The position numbers and the translations under genes were made by a program. A stretch of 64,000 bases of DNA, taken from the NCBI GenBank assembly GCA_035626515.1, contig DASPNM010000004.1, forward strand, positions 1 to 64,000, given 5' to 3'. Under the pieces are notes generated by a model. It had not been told where the DNA came from. It ran no database searches and saw only the letters and a program-made list of their open reading frames with translations. This stretch comes from DASPNM01 sp035626515 (lineage in GTDB: Bacteria; Bacteroidota; Bacteroidia; Chitinophagales; Chitinophagaceae). This document shows positions 51,443-60,534 of the stretch, piece by piece (position 1 is the first letter of the stretch; every line of letters begins with the position of its first letter).

Positions 51443-51966
51443 ATCCTGTCCGGATCATAGAATACCAACCATTGCACCAGTCGCATTTCGACCGCCTCAA
51501 CCGCGAATGGATCGAGGAAATGTTTGAAATGGAACCCGTGGACGAATGGGTGCTGCGGAACCCGGAAGAGGCAATACTCCAAAAGGGCGGCGCCATCCTG
51601 ATGGCAGAGTACAACGGGTTCGTGGCAGGGACGGTGGCGCTGAAAAAGGTTGACGACGAAACTTACGAGTTCACGAAGATGGCAGTCGACCCCCAATTCC
51701 GGAGAAAAGGAATTGCCGAAGCGATCAGCTATGCCAGCTTTCGGAAAGCGGGAGTGCTCGGTGCGCGTCGCGTTATCCTTTATTCAAATACCCGCAACGC
51801 AGCTGCAATCCGCCTTTATGAAAAGATCGGGTTTCAGCATGTGCCGGTGGAAAGCGGGGTTTACAGGAGAGCAAACGTAAAAATGTTGATTGACATTGAG
51901 AAGGCCGTTCACAACGCGGCGCAGTATTTTCTTCAAACCCACATAAAACAAGAGCTATGGAAGTAG
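51439..51966 (+). CDS. GNAT-family N-acetyltransferase
   Basis: A 175-residue acetyl-CoA-dependent transferase. The central signature is VDPQFRRKGIAEAISYASF (R-x-x-G-x-A/G pyrophosphate loop), preceded by a MAEYNGFVAGTVALKKV strand and followed by LYSNTRNAAAIRLYEKIGF, typical of motif B. The ATG overlaps the exporter stop (ATGA at 51439-51442), and its own end overlaps the BCAT gene by 10 bases. Its substrate is probably an amino acid or derivative given the neighbours, but this is inferred. Confidence 0.9.
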   Translation: MNPVRIIEYQPLHQSHFDRLNREWIEEMFEMEPVDEWVLRNPEEAILQKGGAILMAEYNGFVAGTVALKKVDDETYEFTKMAVDPQFRRKGIAEAISYASFRKAGVLGARRVILYSNTRNAAAIRLYEKIGFQHVPVESGVYRRANVKMLIDIEKAVHNAAQYFLQTHIKQELWK

Positions 51967-53021
51967 CAACGTCCATTCCCGTGCGCAAAGCCATCCGCTC
52001 AAGGATCCATGAAGTTGATTTCGGGAATTTGGAATTCGGTCGGTACGTGTCGGACCATATGCTTGTCTGCGACTTTTTTGATAAAGCCTGGACACAGCCA
52101 CACGTAACCCCTTTCGCGAATCTTTCGCTCAGTCCCACCAGCCTCGCCCTGCACTACGGCCAGACAGTGTTCGAAGGAATGAAGGCGTTCCGGATGCAGG
52201 ACGGGCGGATCAATATTTTCCGGATCGGCAGGCATTACGAGCGATTTGTTCGCTCGCTCGAACGAATGTGCATGGCCGTGCCTCCGAAATCGTTGTTTTT
52301 TGAAAGTATCATTACCCTGGTGGAAGCCGACCGCGACTGGGTGCCGCCCCGTCCCGGCGACGCCCTTTACATACGGCCTTTCGTGTACGCCAGCGAAGCC
52401 CGCTTCGGCGTGAAAGTGTCGAATGAGTACCGCTTCGTAATCTTTACGGGACCGGTACCCGAACTTTATTCCGAACCCATTCGCGTGAAAGTTGAAACGC
52501 GCTACGTCCGCGCCGCGAGAGGCGGAACAGGCTTCGCCAAATGCGGCGGTAATTACGGGGGAGCATTTCTCCCGAGTGCGCAGGCAAAAAACGAAGGGTA
52601 TGACCAGGTATTGTGGACGGATGCGGAACAGAACAAATACATCGAAGAATCCGGAATGATGAATGCGATGTTCGTAATCGGGGGAGTGCTCATTACCCCG
52701 CCCGTATCCGATACAATACTGGATGGGGTCACTCGGGATTCCCTGCTGGCCATAGCGCGTGACCTGGGAATCCCGGTTGAGGAAAGAAGAATTTCCATTG
52801 ACGAGCTGGAACTCGCTTTTCGCCGCTACGAAGTCACGGAAGCTTTCGGGGTCGGCACCGCCGCGGTGGTAGCTCCGATTCAAACCATTCACATCACCGG
52901 CATCGATTACAGCATTCCGACGTACGGACCCGATGCGGTTTGGCGCCGCATGAAGCAGCGGCTGTTCGATATCCGCACCGGCCAGGAGGAGGATGTTCAC
53001 GGCTGGAATTACGTGGTCTGA
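51957..53021 (+). CDS. ilvE: Branched-chain amino-acid aminotransferase
   Basis: PLP enzyme that interconverts Val, Leu and Ile with their keto acids. The 354-residue protein has the class IV fold landmarks: LALHYGQTVFEGMKAFR, the PLP lysine in GGTGFAKCGGNYGGAF, and EVTEAFGVGTAAVVAPI. The length suits the long (BCAT-II-like) form. It starts 10 bases inside the acetyltransferase gene and is followed 24 bases later by an SDR gene. Control by the divergent MocR protein would fit an amino-acid export and turnover unit. Confidence 0.92.
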   Translation: MEVATSIPVRKAIRSRIHEVDFGNLEFGRYVSDHMLVCDFFDKAWTQPHVTPFANLSLSPTSLALHYGQTVFEGMKAFRMQDGRINIFRIGRHYERFVRSLERMCMAVPPKSLFFESIITLVEADRDWVPPRPGDALYIRPFVYASEARFGVKVSNEYRFVIFTGPVPELYSEPIRVKVETRYVRAARGGTGFAKCGGNYGGAFLPSAQAKNEGYDQVLWTDAEQNKYIEESGMMNAMFVIGGVLITPPVSDTILDGVTRDSLLAIARDLGIPVEERRISIDELELAFRRYEVTEAFGVGTAAVVAPIQTIHITGIDYSIPTYGPDAVWRRMKQRLFDIRTGQEEDVHGWNYVV

Positions 53022-53045
53022 GCAAACCTCGACTATCTTAGCGGC

Positions 53046-53732
53046 ATGCAAACCGTTCTGGTCACCGGGGCATCTGGAAACCTGGGTCGTGCAGTTGCCC
53101 TAAAATTTCTGCAGGAAGGATACCGGGTTGTCGGAAGCACCGCCCCCCGGCACGGCGAGACGCCCTTCGAGCACCAACATTTCACCGGATTGCAGGCCGA
53201 CCTTTCCAAAGAGAGCGAGGCGCAGGCATTTTTCGATCGCGCAGTCGCTGTGCTGAAGCAGGTTCGGGTAGCGGTGCTCACGGTGGGTGGCTTCGCGATG
53301 GGAAAGATCGCCGATACCACTTCCTCCGAGATCGAAAAGCAATATCGTCTCAATTTCGAGACCTGTTATCACGTTGCCCGCCCCGCTTTCCGCCACATGC
53401 TGGAACATGGTTTTGGCCGCATTTTCCTCGTGGGGGCGAGGCCCGGCCTCGACATGAAGCAAGGCAAGGCGATGATACCTTATGCACTCAGCAAGTCGCT
53501 GGTATTACGCCTTGCCGAACTTATCAACGAAGAAGCAAAAGGAACGGATGTGGTCTGTTCGGTGATCGTGCCTTCCACGATCGATACGCCACAAAACCGC
53601 GCCTCTATGCCCGACGCAAATTTTGCCAAATGGGTGAAGCCCGACCGTATTGCCGAGGTCATTGCATTTTATTGCAGCTCCGCTGCCGCGGACATCCGCG
53701 AGCCCCTCATCAAAATTTATGGCGGAACCTGA
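53046..53732 (+). CDS. Short-chain dehydrogenase/reductase
   Basis: A 228-residue NAD(P)-dependent oxidoreductase. The cofactor loop is VTGASGNLGRAVALKF (TGxxxGxG), and the catalytic Tyr/Lys pair is in MIPYALSKSLVL (YxxxK). A serine before it is less clear: FLVGARPGLD replaces the usual SS segment, so the catalytic Ser may be missing or shifted. It follows the aminotransferase gene by 24 bases and ends the run. The substrate is unknown. Confidence 0.86.
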   Translation: MQTVLVTGASGNLGRAVALKFLQEGYRVVGSTAPRHGETPFEHQHFTGLQADLSKESEAQAFFDRAVAVLKQVRVAVLTVGGFAMGKIADTTSSEIEKQYRLNFETCYHVARPAFRHMLEHGFGRIFLVGARPGLDMKQGKAMIPYALSKSLVLRLAELINEEAKGTDVVCSVIVPSTIDTPQNRASMPDANFAKWVKPDRIAEVIAFYCSSAAADIREPLIKIYGGT

Positions 53733-53821
53733 AGGTTTCGCGTAATTCCCCTGCGGAATTGTCGTTTTGGTTCGTTCTGGCAAGGGATTTGACAGGACAG
53801 GCCGAACCAAATCCCATACGT

Positions 53822-54517
53822 ATGAAGCTCACAGCAGTATCCATTTTGGCAGTAACCTTATCCATTGGCATCAGTTCTATGGCGCAGCGTCCAACGGCGA
53901 TTATCCGCGCCGGTGTAAACAATGCCAACATTACAATCACGAATGACGGCGACGTGGACGAAAACAATTCCATCACCAGCTTCCAGGCCGGAGTATTGGC
54001 CGATTTTCCGCTGGCCGATATTCTTTCGCTTCGGCCGGGTATCATTTTTACGGGCAAAGGGTCGAAGACACAGCTCGGTGATCCGAATGGAAATACGTGG
54101 CGCCGAGCGACCACGAACCCGTGGTACATCGAGATTCCTGCTACACTGATTCTGCGTACACCGACAGGCAGCACCCGGTTTTTCGCGGGTGCCGGTCCTT
54201 ACCTCGCAATCGGCGTAGCCGGTAACAATGAAGTGGAAGGAAAATTCCTGGGCACTCCATTCCGCAGCGAGCGCGCCATCGAATGGTCGAACGACGACCC
54301 CTTTACGACGAATTATGAAGAAGGCGCGGGATATGGCATCATGAAGCGTTTCGATTACGGCCTTAACGGGACGGTCGGAATCGAGCTCACGAAAGCCGTG
54401 CTCGCTGTCCAATATGGTTATGGCCTGGCGAAGATCCAGTCAGGCACCAACCAGCAACAGGTGGATGACGAGAATAAGCACCGGGTGCTGAGCTTTACGC
54501 TTGGCATCAAGCTTTGA
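53822..54517 (+). CDS. Outer-membrane beta-barrel protein
   Basis: A 231-residue exported barrel. The ATG at 53822 gives a signal peptide (KLTAVSILAVTLSIGISSMAQ) at once; the longer frame overlaps the SDR gene. The rest is strand-rich (IIRAGVNNANITI, LRPGIIFTGKGS, STRFFAGAGPYLAIG, AVQYGYGLAKI) and ends in LGIKL, so an eight- to ten-stranded barrel of the OMP_b-brl type is likely. A terminator follows 43 bases later. The function is unknown. Confidence 0.8.
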   Translation: MKLTAVSILAVTLSIGISSMAQRPTAIIRAGVNNANITITNDGDVDENNSITSFQAGVLADFPLADILSLRPGIIFTGKGSKTQLGDPNGNTWRRATTNPWYIEIPATLILRTPTGSTRFFAGAGPYLAIGVAGNNEVEGKFLGTPFRSERAIEWSNDDPFTTNYEEGAGYGIMKRFDYGLNGTVGIELTKAVLAVQYGYGLAKIQSGTNQQQVDDENKHRVLSFTLGIKL

Positions 54518-54560
54518 TTGGCTATACTCGGGTACCAGTTGAAGCTGACAAAAGATAGTT

Positions 54561-54593
54561 ATGCTCTCCGGGTTTGCGGAGGGCATTTTTTTT
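54561..54593 (+). terminator. Rho-independent terminator
   Basis: ATGCTCTCCG and CGGAGGGCAT form ten uninterrupted pairs (one G-T) around GGTTTG, followed by eight T residues. It lies 44 bases after the barrel gene. Confidence 0.92.
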
Positions 54594-54761
54594 GCAGTCC
54601 AATGCTTCATTCTGCAGTTGACCGGCGTGCGGGAAACGGAAAGGTGGCAATCGGAAACAGCTAAAACAGTTACTTTGCAGGAGCGTTACCACGAATCGCG
54701 GCCACTCAGTCGCGCCGGACTCCGTCCTGTTCGTCGCGGCTACAAAACCCTGATCCCTTCT

Positions 54762-55166
54762 ATGCGCTGGATGAAATGGGCCGGCATCGCTGCCGCCGTT
54801 TTGCTGCTGGTTTCCTCCTTCCTGCCCTGGATCGTTATCGAATCCAGACAGATCCGGGTGACCGGAATGGGTGCCGAGGGCACCAATTTTGGGAAACCCG
54901 CTTATTTCCATATGGCGATGGCCGTTCTCTTCATCATGCTGAGTTTTATCCCCAGGGTATGGGCAAAACGCACCAACCTCGTAGTGGTGGCCATGAACTT
55001 CGCGTGGGGCGTGCGAAATTATTTTGTACTCAGCCGCTGCGAGGCGGGCGAATGTCCCGACCGGCAGCTTGGACTGTTTCTTGCGCTGACGGGAACAGGA
55101 GTCATGATGCTCGCTGCCCTTTTCCCCGATATGAAACTGCCGGAAAACAAAACACTTCCGGAATAA
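54762..55166 (+). CDS. Small membrane protein, unknown
   Basis: A 134-residue protein with about four membrane helices (KWAGIAAAVLLLVSSFLPW, YFHMAMAVLFIMLSFIP, NLVVVAMNFAWGVRNYF and LGLFLALTGTGVMMLAAL). Between helices 3 and 4 lies a short loop with two cysteines (SRCEAGECPD). I choose the ATG at 54762 because the longer frame starts inside the terminator hairpin. No family was recognised. It stands alone between a barrel gene and the large secreted protein gene. Confidence 0.72.
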   Translation: MRWMKWAGIAAAVLLLVSSFLPWIVIESRQIRVTGMGAEGTNFGKPAYFHMAMAVLFIMLSFIPRVWAKRTNLVVVAMNFAWGVRNYFVLSRCEAGECPDRQLGLFLALTGTGVMMLAALFPDMKLPENKTLPE

Positions 55167-55297
55167 TAACTTTTACACTTCCGTAATTTTTTTTCGAGCA
55201 GTTATTTTTCTGTCGCCCGGCCGGTTTTCTTCCTTTGTTTTCCCCTTCCGCTCTGCGCAGTTTTACGACTGGCGATGACGCCTGCTTGTAGCAGCAG

Positions 55298-57352
55298 ATG
55301 AAACTCATTTTGGGTATTGGATGGTTGCTTTTCGCGTCCGCGGCAGCGGCGGGTACCCGTTATTGGGATGGAGAAGCAGGTGACGGGCTTTGGGAAAACC
55401 CGTCGAACTGGACGGACAACCTGCTGCCTGCCGCGGGTGACGACGTCATACTCGACAACTCAATTGTTGCGGGAAATTATACCGTAAGCCTGCCTTCCGG
55501 AGCAGTGACGGTTACGGTCAACAGCATTTTGATCGCGCCCTCTTCCGGCGTTGTCATCATCCTGCTGCTTCCTTCCGCAAACACGGCCAACCCGGGTTTA
55601 CAGGTTACCGGTTCGGGCGACGCGCTGTGGTTGCAGGCCGGCGCCGTATTAAAGAACTCCTCGGGTGCATCCGCCGGCAGCGGCATCAGCATCAGTAACC
55701 GGCTTCGCATCAACGACGGGGCGAAATACATCCACAACACGCGGCGCTCCAACGCGACGATCGTGTCGCAGCTTTCCACTGCTTCAGGGACCGCCTTCGG
55801 TGAGTTTGAATTTGATGTGCCGCCCTCGGGAAGTTATACGCCTTCGCTGAGCGGACGGACTTTCGGCACACTCAGCTTTTCCGCAATGGCTGGTGGAGGC
55901 AACAGCACTTATGCGGGAAGCGGTGCTTCCGATCTCACGGTTCGGGGTCACCTCAATATTCATGCGGGAGCAACACTTGCGCTCAGCATGACCTCAGACA
56001 TCAACGTCGCGGGAAACCTTGCCCTTTCAGCGGGAGCCACATTCAATTTGCAAACTTCCTCCGGCAACGATACGCTTCGGGTGGCGGGGAATCTTGTTCT
56101 GGGCGGCCTGCTTACAGAATCGGGGAGCGGATTCCCGGTTCTGGAGCTGAGCGGAAGCAGTCAGACCGTCTCGGGAGCCGGCCAGATATCCGGCAGCATC
56201 AATTTCCGAATGAACTCTTCCGGAACTGCAAGTCTCGGATCCCCGCTTGCGATTCCCTTCGCGCTTACCCTGAGCACCGGACGCATCCTGAGCAGCACGA
56301 CAAACATCCTGACGCTTTCGGACAACGCGGTCGTAAACGGAGGCGGCAGCTCCAGCTTCGTGCAGGGACCCATGCGCAAGGCGGGGGATGAAGATTTTAT
56401 TTTTCCGCTGGGGTCCGGAAACATATACGCACCGCTGTCGCTGCTCAATGGGAGCGGGCAATCTGTTACCGACAGCTTCACGGCAGAATACCGCCGCGCG
56501 AATCCGCAAAATATTTACGGCAGCTCCTACGGATCCGGGATCCATCACATCAGCTTCGTGGAATACTGGCTGCTCAACCGCAGCGCAGGCGCCGCTTCGA
56601 AGCGCGTCGCTCTTGCAGTTCATGAGCAAAGCTTCTGCCTCAGGCCTGCTACCAGTTTCCTCGCCCGCTTCAACGGCGCGCAATGGACCGCGGAAAGTTC
56701 CACCGCATCGGGTTTTGTTCCCTGCGGCGCTTACCAGTGCGGTACACTCAATTCAAACAACCAGCTGACGGAATGGGGTCCGTTCACGATCGCCACCAGC
56801 GATTCGGCGTCCGTGAACCCGCTGCCGATCCGGCTCCTTTCTTTCCGGGCAGTTCCCGTTGCGGACAGCCTGCTTTTTGTTTGGGAAATGGGGGAGAGCT
56901 GTCCACCCGGAACCAGCTTCGAATTGCAGCGATCGGCTGACGGGATCAGATTTGGAAATGCCATCATTGTTCCCGGAAATGAAACTGGTTTGCGCTACCG
57001 GGCCGTCCTGCCCCGTTCGCCGGAGTCCCGCTTTTTCCGCCTGAAGATCCGTCACCGGGAAAACATTCAGTACAGCCCGGTCCTCGCCGTACGACCCTGG
57101 TTTGAATTGGGACCGATCTTTCCCAACCCGGTGCGAGGCATTGCCCGGATCCCGGTATTTCTTCTACAAATGACGAAGGTCATCATCAGCGTCTACGATG
57201 TCATGGGAACGTGTGTGTACCGCCGCGAGGTTTTTCCTCCGGCGGGCGGAGTGCAGTTGCAGCTTGATCTCTCTGGTCTGCGCTCCGGACTTTACCAGCT
57301 TCGGGCGGCGACGCGCCATGGGGAGCGAATGTTGCGGTTTGTAAAGGATTAA
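55298..57352 (+). CDS. Secreted protein with type IX (type A) sorting domain
   Basis: A 684-residue exported protein. A signal peptide (KLILGIGWLLFASAAAAG) is followed by RYWDGEAGDGLWENPSNW, a G8-like or autotransporter-like opening often seen in Bacteroidota surface proteins. A long Gly/Ser/Thr-rich region (residues about 50-470) suggests a beta-helix. The last 80 residues form a type A sorting tail: FPNPVRGIARIPVFL, VIISVYDVMGTCVYRREV, then LDLSGLRSGLYQLRA and a basic end. It should therefore leave the cell through the type IX system, whose PorQ is encoded in this window. Its ligand is unknown; adhesion is possible. Confidence 0.88.
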   Translation: MKLILGIGWLLFASAAAAGTRYWDGEAGDGLWENPSNWTDNLLPAAGDDVILDNSIVAGNYTVSLPSGAVTVTVNSILIAPSSGVVIILLLPSANTANPGLQVTGSGDALWLQAGAVLKNSSGASAGSGISISNRLRINDGAKYIHNTRRSNATIVSQLSTASGTAFGEFEFDVPPSGSYTPSLSGRTFGTLSFSAMAGGGNSTYAGSGASDLTVRGHLNIHAGATLALSMTSDINVAGNLALSAGATFNLQTSSGNDTLRVAGNLVLGGLLTESGSGFPVLELSGSSQTVSGAGQISGSINFRMNSSGTASLGSPLAIPFALTLSTGRILSSTTNILTLSDNAVVNGGGSSSFVQGPMRKAGDEDFIFPLGSGNIYAPLSLLNGSGQSVTDSFTAEYRRANPQNIYGSSYGSGIHHISFVEYWLLNRSAGAASKRVALAVHEQSFCLRPATSFLARFNGAQWTAESSTASGFVPCGAYQCGTLNSNNQLTEWGPFTIATSDSASVNPLPIRLLSFRAVPVADSLLFVWEMGESCPPGTSFELQRSADGIRFGNAIIVPGNETGLRYRAVLPRSPESRFFRLKIRHRENIQYSPVLAVRPWFELGPIFPNPVRGIARIPVFLLQMTKVIISVYDVMGTCVYRREVFPPAGGVQLQLDLSGLRSGLYQLRAATRHGERMLRFVKD

Positions 57353-57403
57353 ACCGGTTCAGGCACAATTTTTTTAGCATTATTCGCGGATGTATTCGAC
57401 CTT

Positions 57404-58411
57404 ATGAAAAGTGTTGGTGCCATAATAGTTTTAGTCTTTGTCTTTTGCAGCCTGCATTCCTGCGATAAAGCGGGCGAAGGGAAGCCCGTGCTGAAAGACA
57501 GTTCTCTGCAGAAAAAGCCAGTCGTGCCTCACGGGCAAACTGTTTCGCTTGATACAGCGATGTACCGGCGAATCTGGGATGACCTGGTGCATGGAAAACC
57601 CGGTAACGGCTGGCCGGTACTCGAACCTTATCCGCTGCCCCGCCCGGTGCTTCCTTTCCGGCGAGTGCTGGCATTCTACGGAAACCTATATTCGGCCGGG
57701 ATGGGTGTGTTGGGAGCCCTGCCTGAAGAAAAGATGCTGGCAAAACTGAAACAGGAGGTGGCAGCGTGGCAGGCAGCAGACAGCAGCATTCCGGTTCAGC
57801 CCGCGCTGCATTACATCGCGGTGACCGCGCAATCCCGACCGGGCCCCGACCGGAAATACAGGTTGCGAATGCCCTTTGGGGAAATTGACAAGATACTGGC
57901 CCTGGCAAAAAAGTCCAATGCGTTGGTGTTTCTGGATGTGCAGGTGGGGCACAGCACGCTTCGCGATGAGTTACCGCAGTTGCGGGATTACCTCCGGCTT
58001 CCTCATGTGCACCTTGGCATTGATCCCGAATACTCGATGAAAGGCGGGCAGGTGCCGGCCCGTGCTATTGGAACTTTTGATGCGGCCGACATCAACTACG
58101 CTTCCGAATTTCTCGCGAAGCTGGTAAGAGAACACGGTATTCCGCCAAAGATGTTGATTGTGCACCGATTCACTCAGGGGATGGTTACCAACTATCAAAA
58201 AATCCAAAAGACCCCGGAAGTGCAGATTGTGATGCACATGGACGGCTTTGGGTCAGCGGCCAAAAAACTGAACACCTACCGTCAGTGGATCGAAAAAGAA
58301 CCCGTGCAGTTCACCGGCTTCAAACTTTTCTACAAACAGGATGGAAAGCTGATGAAGCCCGACGAAGTTCTGAAAGTGCACCCCAAGCCCGTGTACATTC
58401 AATACCAGTAG
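57404..58411 (+). CDS. Lipoprotein with probable TIM-barrel domain, unknown
   Basis: A 335-residue lipoprotein. The signal is KSVGAIIVLVFVFCSLHSC with lipidated Cys near residue 20. The domain from about residue 80 has barrel-like strands with functional-looking residues: VLAFYGNLYSAGMG, HYIAVTAQSR, LVFLDVQVGHS, VHLGIDPEYSM and MLIVHRFTQGM. Together they suggest a glycoside-hydrolase-like or other TIM-barrel enzyme, with Asp and Glu in GIDPEYS as possible catalytic residues. I cannot name the family. It lies 51 bases after the type IX cargo gene and convergent with the phosphatidyltransferase gene. Confidence 0.7.
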   Translation: MKSVGAIIVLVFVFCSLHSCDKAGEGKPVLKDSSLQKKPVVPHGQTVSLDTAMYRRIWDDLVHGKPGNGWPVLEPYPLPRPVLPFRRVLAFYGNLYSAGMGVLGALPEEKMLAKLKQEVAAWQAADSSIPVQPALHYIAVTAQSRPGPDRKYRLRMPFGEIDKILALAKKSNALVFLDVQVGHSTLRDELPQLRDYLRLPHVHLGIDPEYSMKGGQVPARAIGTFDAADINYASEFLAKLVREHGIPPKMLIVHRFTQGMVTNYQKIQKTPEVQIVMHMDGFGSAAKKLNTYRQWIEKEPVQFTGFKLFYKQDGKLMKPDEVLKVHPKPVYIQYQ

Positions 58412-58426
58412 ATCTTCGGCAAAATC

Positions 58427-59056
58427 CTAGTGCGCGTTGTCCACTGAAGTCTTTCTTCCGGATTTTTTTAAGATCCACGGAAGGCCGTGAACGTTGCTTT
58501 GCCATTGCGGCAATACCATCACCAGGATGATTTCTTCCACCAGGTCAGCTGCCGTAATGATCACGGCGAGGTAAAAGAGGAAATCTACCGGACCGGTGAA
58601 GAAGAACAGGATAAGAAATGCCGCCTGCGCCACCGCAGCGATCTTTGCAAGGTAGGTATGAAAGCTGGTAAAGCGCCGATAGCGAATGAAGGCGGCCACG
58701 TTCTCAATCACGAAGAGTCCGAGCAGCATTAGTATCAGTTCCGCGTGCTGCCGGATAAAATTCGGATCCACAATGATGATCCCGATCGTTGCCACACCTA
58801 CTGTGAGATCGTCGGCTATTGAATCCAGCTTTGCACCCAAAACGCTCGCGATCTTGTATTTCCTTGCCAGGAACCCGTCGATCGCATCGGTAAGAAAGCT
58901 CAGGACGAGCAGCCAGCGGAACAGTTCGATTTCTCCTTTGGCAACCAGTACCAGCAGGAAGGGGGCCGCGAGCAGCCGGTAGAACGTGATCCCGTTAATT
59001 ATATAATAGCTTCTCGGGTGCATCGGATTGTTCGCTTGGAGGGAAACGGAGCTCAC
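58427..59056 (-). CDS. CDP-alcohol phosphatidyltransferase
   Basis: A 209-residue membrane enzyme that moves a phosphatidyl group from CDP-diacylglycerol to an alcohol such as glycerol 3-phosphate. The full signature D-x2-D-G-x2-A-R-x8-G-x3-D-x3-D is present (DAIDGFLARKY, then GAKLDSIADD), followed by three or four membrane helices. It fits PgsA-like enzymes; the alcohol is not certain. The ATG at 59056 overlaps the aminotransferase stop by 4 bases (ATGA), so the two are translationally coupled, an unusual pairing with an ornithine aminotransferase. Confidence 0.88.
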   Translation of the reverse strand: MSSVSLQANNPMHPRSYYIINGITFYRLLAAPFLLVLVAKGEIELFRWLLVLSFLTDAIDGFLARKYKIASVLGAKLDSIADDLTVGVATIGIIIVDPNFIRQHAELILMLLGLFVIENVAAFIRYRRFTSFHTYLAKIAAVAQAAFLILFFFTGPVDFLFYLAVIITAADLVEEIILVMVLPQWQSNVHGLPWILKKSGRKTSVDNAH

Positions 59057-60297
59057 TCACCCAGCATCTTTAGACCTTTTCCGATAATATGAACAGCTTC
59101 CAAAAGCTGTGCCTCAGTGATGATCAGCGGTGGCGCGAGTCGGATCCGGTCCCCCTGCGTCGGTTTTGCGAGCAGTCCTACCTTCCCTATGTCTTTCATG
59201 TAAAGGCAAAGGTTCCAGGCGGCCTGGGGATCGGGATGTTCGATTACGATGGCATTGAGAAGTCCTTTTCCGCGCACTTTTCGCAGGAAAGGCGATTCCA
59301 GTTTAGCCAGCTCCCTGCGCAACAACTCGCCCATCGTGGCGGCATTTTCGATCATCTTTTCATCAATAAGCACCTGCACTGCTTCGCGGGCTACGGCGCA
59401 CGCAAGGGGATTACCACCATAGGTAGAACCGTGCTCACCTGGTTTGATGGTCAGCATGATTTCATCGTCGGCAAGTACAGCGCTTACCGGCAGGAGGCCG
59501 CCTCCCAATGCCTTTCCAAGGATAACGATGTCGGGGCGTACGCGCTCGTGATCGCATGCCAGCATCTTGCCCGTCCTTCCCAAACCGGTCTGGATTTCGT
59601 CGGCAACGAACAAAACGTTCGCTTCTTCACAGAGCTCTTTAGAGCGCGAAAGATATCCCTCGTTGGGGACCACCACGCCCGCTTCGCCCTGTATCGGCTC
59701 TACCAGGAACGCCGCCACGTCCGGATCTCTCAGCGCCCTCTGCAATGCCTGCACATCGTTGTATGGGATCACGGTAAAACCGGGCAAATAGGGACCGAAA
59801 TGCTTGCGCGCTGTGGGGTCAGTGCTGAATGATATCACGCCGATCGTGCGCCCGTGAAAATTTCCGGTGCACACGACGATCTTCGCCTTTGCTTCCGGGA
59901 TACCTTTCACTTCATAGGCCCATTTACGCGAAAGCTTGATCGCTGTCTCTACCGCCTCCACTCCGGTATTCATCGGCAGCAGCCGGTCGTAGCCAAACAG
60001 CCTGCACATGAACTTTGCGTAGCTTCCAAGCTGGTCGCTGTGAAATGCGCGGCTCGTTAACGTCAACCTCTGCCCCTGTTTGACCAGTGCATCTACGAGT
60101 CTCGGGTGGCAATGTCCCTGGTTCAGCGAGGAATAGCCGCTGAGAAAGTCAAAGTATTTTTTCCCCTCCACGTCCCAGAGGTAGATCCCTTCGCCGCGGC
60201 TGAGGACAACCGGAAGGGGATGATAATTGCGGGCACCGAAATGATCTTCGAGCTCCAGCAATTGCTGTGTATGTGCAGTATGAATCGTCGTTTTCAT
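59053..60297 (-). CDS. rocD: Ornithine aminotransferase
   Basis: Converts ornithine and 2-oxoglutarate to glutamate semialdehyde and glutamate, linking arginine breakdown to proline and glutamate. The 414-residue class III aminotransferase has YLWDVEGKKYFDFLSGYSS, LFVADEIQTGLGRTG (PLP Asp) and the Schiff-base Lys in ILGKALGGGLLP, as well as GSTYGGNPLACA. The ATG at 60297 is used; the longer frame adds seven residues. Breakdown of arginine from cyanophycin would feed this enzyme. The gene overlaps the phosphatidyltransferase gene by 4 bases. Confidence 0.93.
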   Translation of the reverse strand: MKTTIHTAHTQQLLELEDHFGARNYHPLPVVLSRGEGIYLWDVEGKKYFDFLSGYSSLNQGHCHPRLVDALVKQGQRLTLTSRAFHSDQLGSYAKFMCRLFGYDRLLPMNTGVEAVETAIKLSRKWAYEVKGIPEAKAKIVVCTGNFHGRTIGVISFSTDPTARKHFGPYLPGFTVIPYNDVQALQRALRDPDVAAFLVEPIQGEAGVVVPNEGYLSRSKELCEEANVLFVADEIQTGLGRTGKMLACDHERVRPDIVILGKALGGGLLPVSAVLADDEIMLTIKPGEHGSTYGGNPLACAVAREAVQVLIDEKMIENAATMGELLRRELAKLESPFLRKVRGKGLLNAIVIEHPDPQAAWNLCLYMKDIGKVGLLAKPTQGDRIRLAPPLIITEAQLLEAVHIIGKGLKMLGE

Positions 60298-60534
60298 GAT
60301 CGCAAATTTGAAAAGCAAGAAAAGGGCGGAGGCCCGTTGGACAAAACGAGAGCTTATCCTCGATGGTTGAGGAAATCGAGGTTCGCGGCGAGAAAGTCAA
60401 CGACGAAAAAGACGGTCTTTTTCACGGCTGCAAGTTACGAAAGACTGGTTAATTCCCGCGATGCGGCAACTAACCCGCGGGATTTTTGTTAACCTTAGGG
60501 AATTTGATTGTCTCACAACTTCACAATCAATCTT

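Noticed and set aside
51999..53051. Minus-strand open frame of 350 residues
   Set aside because: It is opposite the branched-chain aminotransferase gene with its PLP lysine region.
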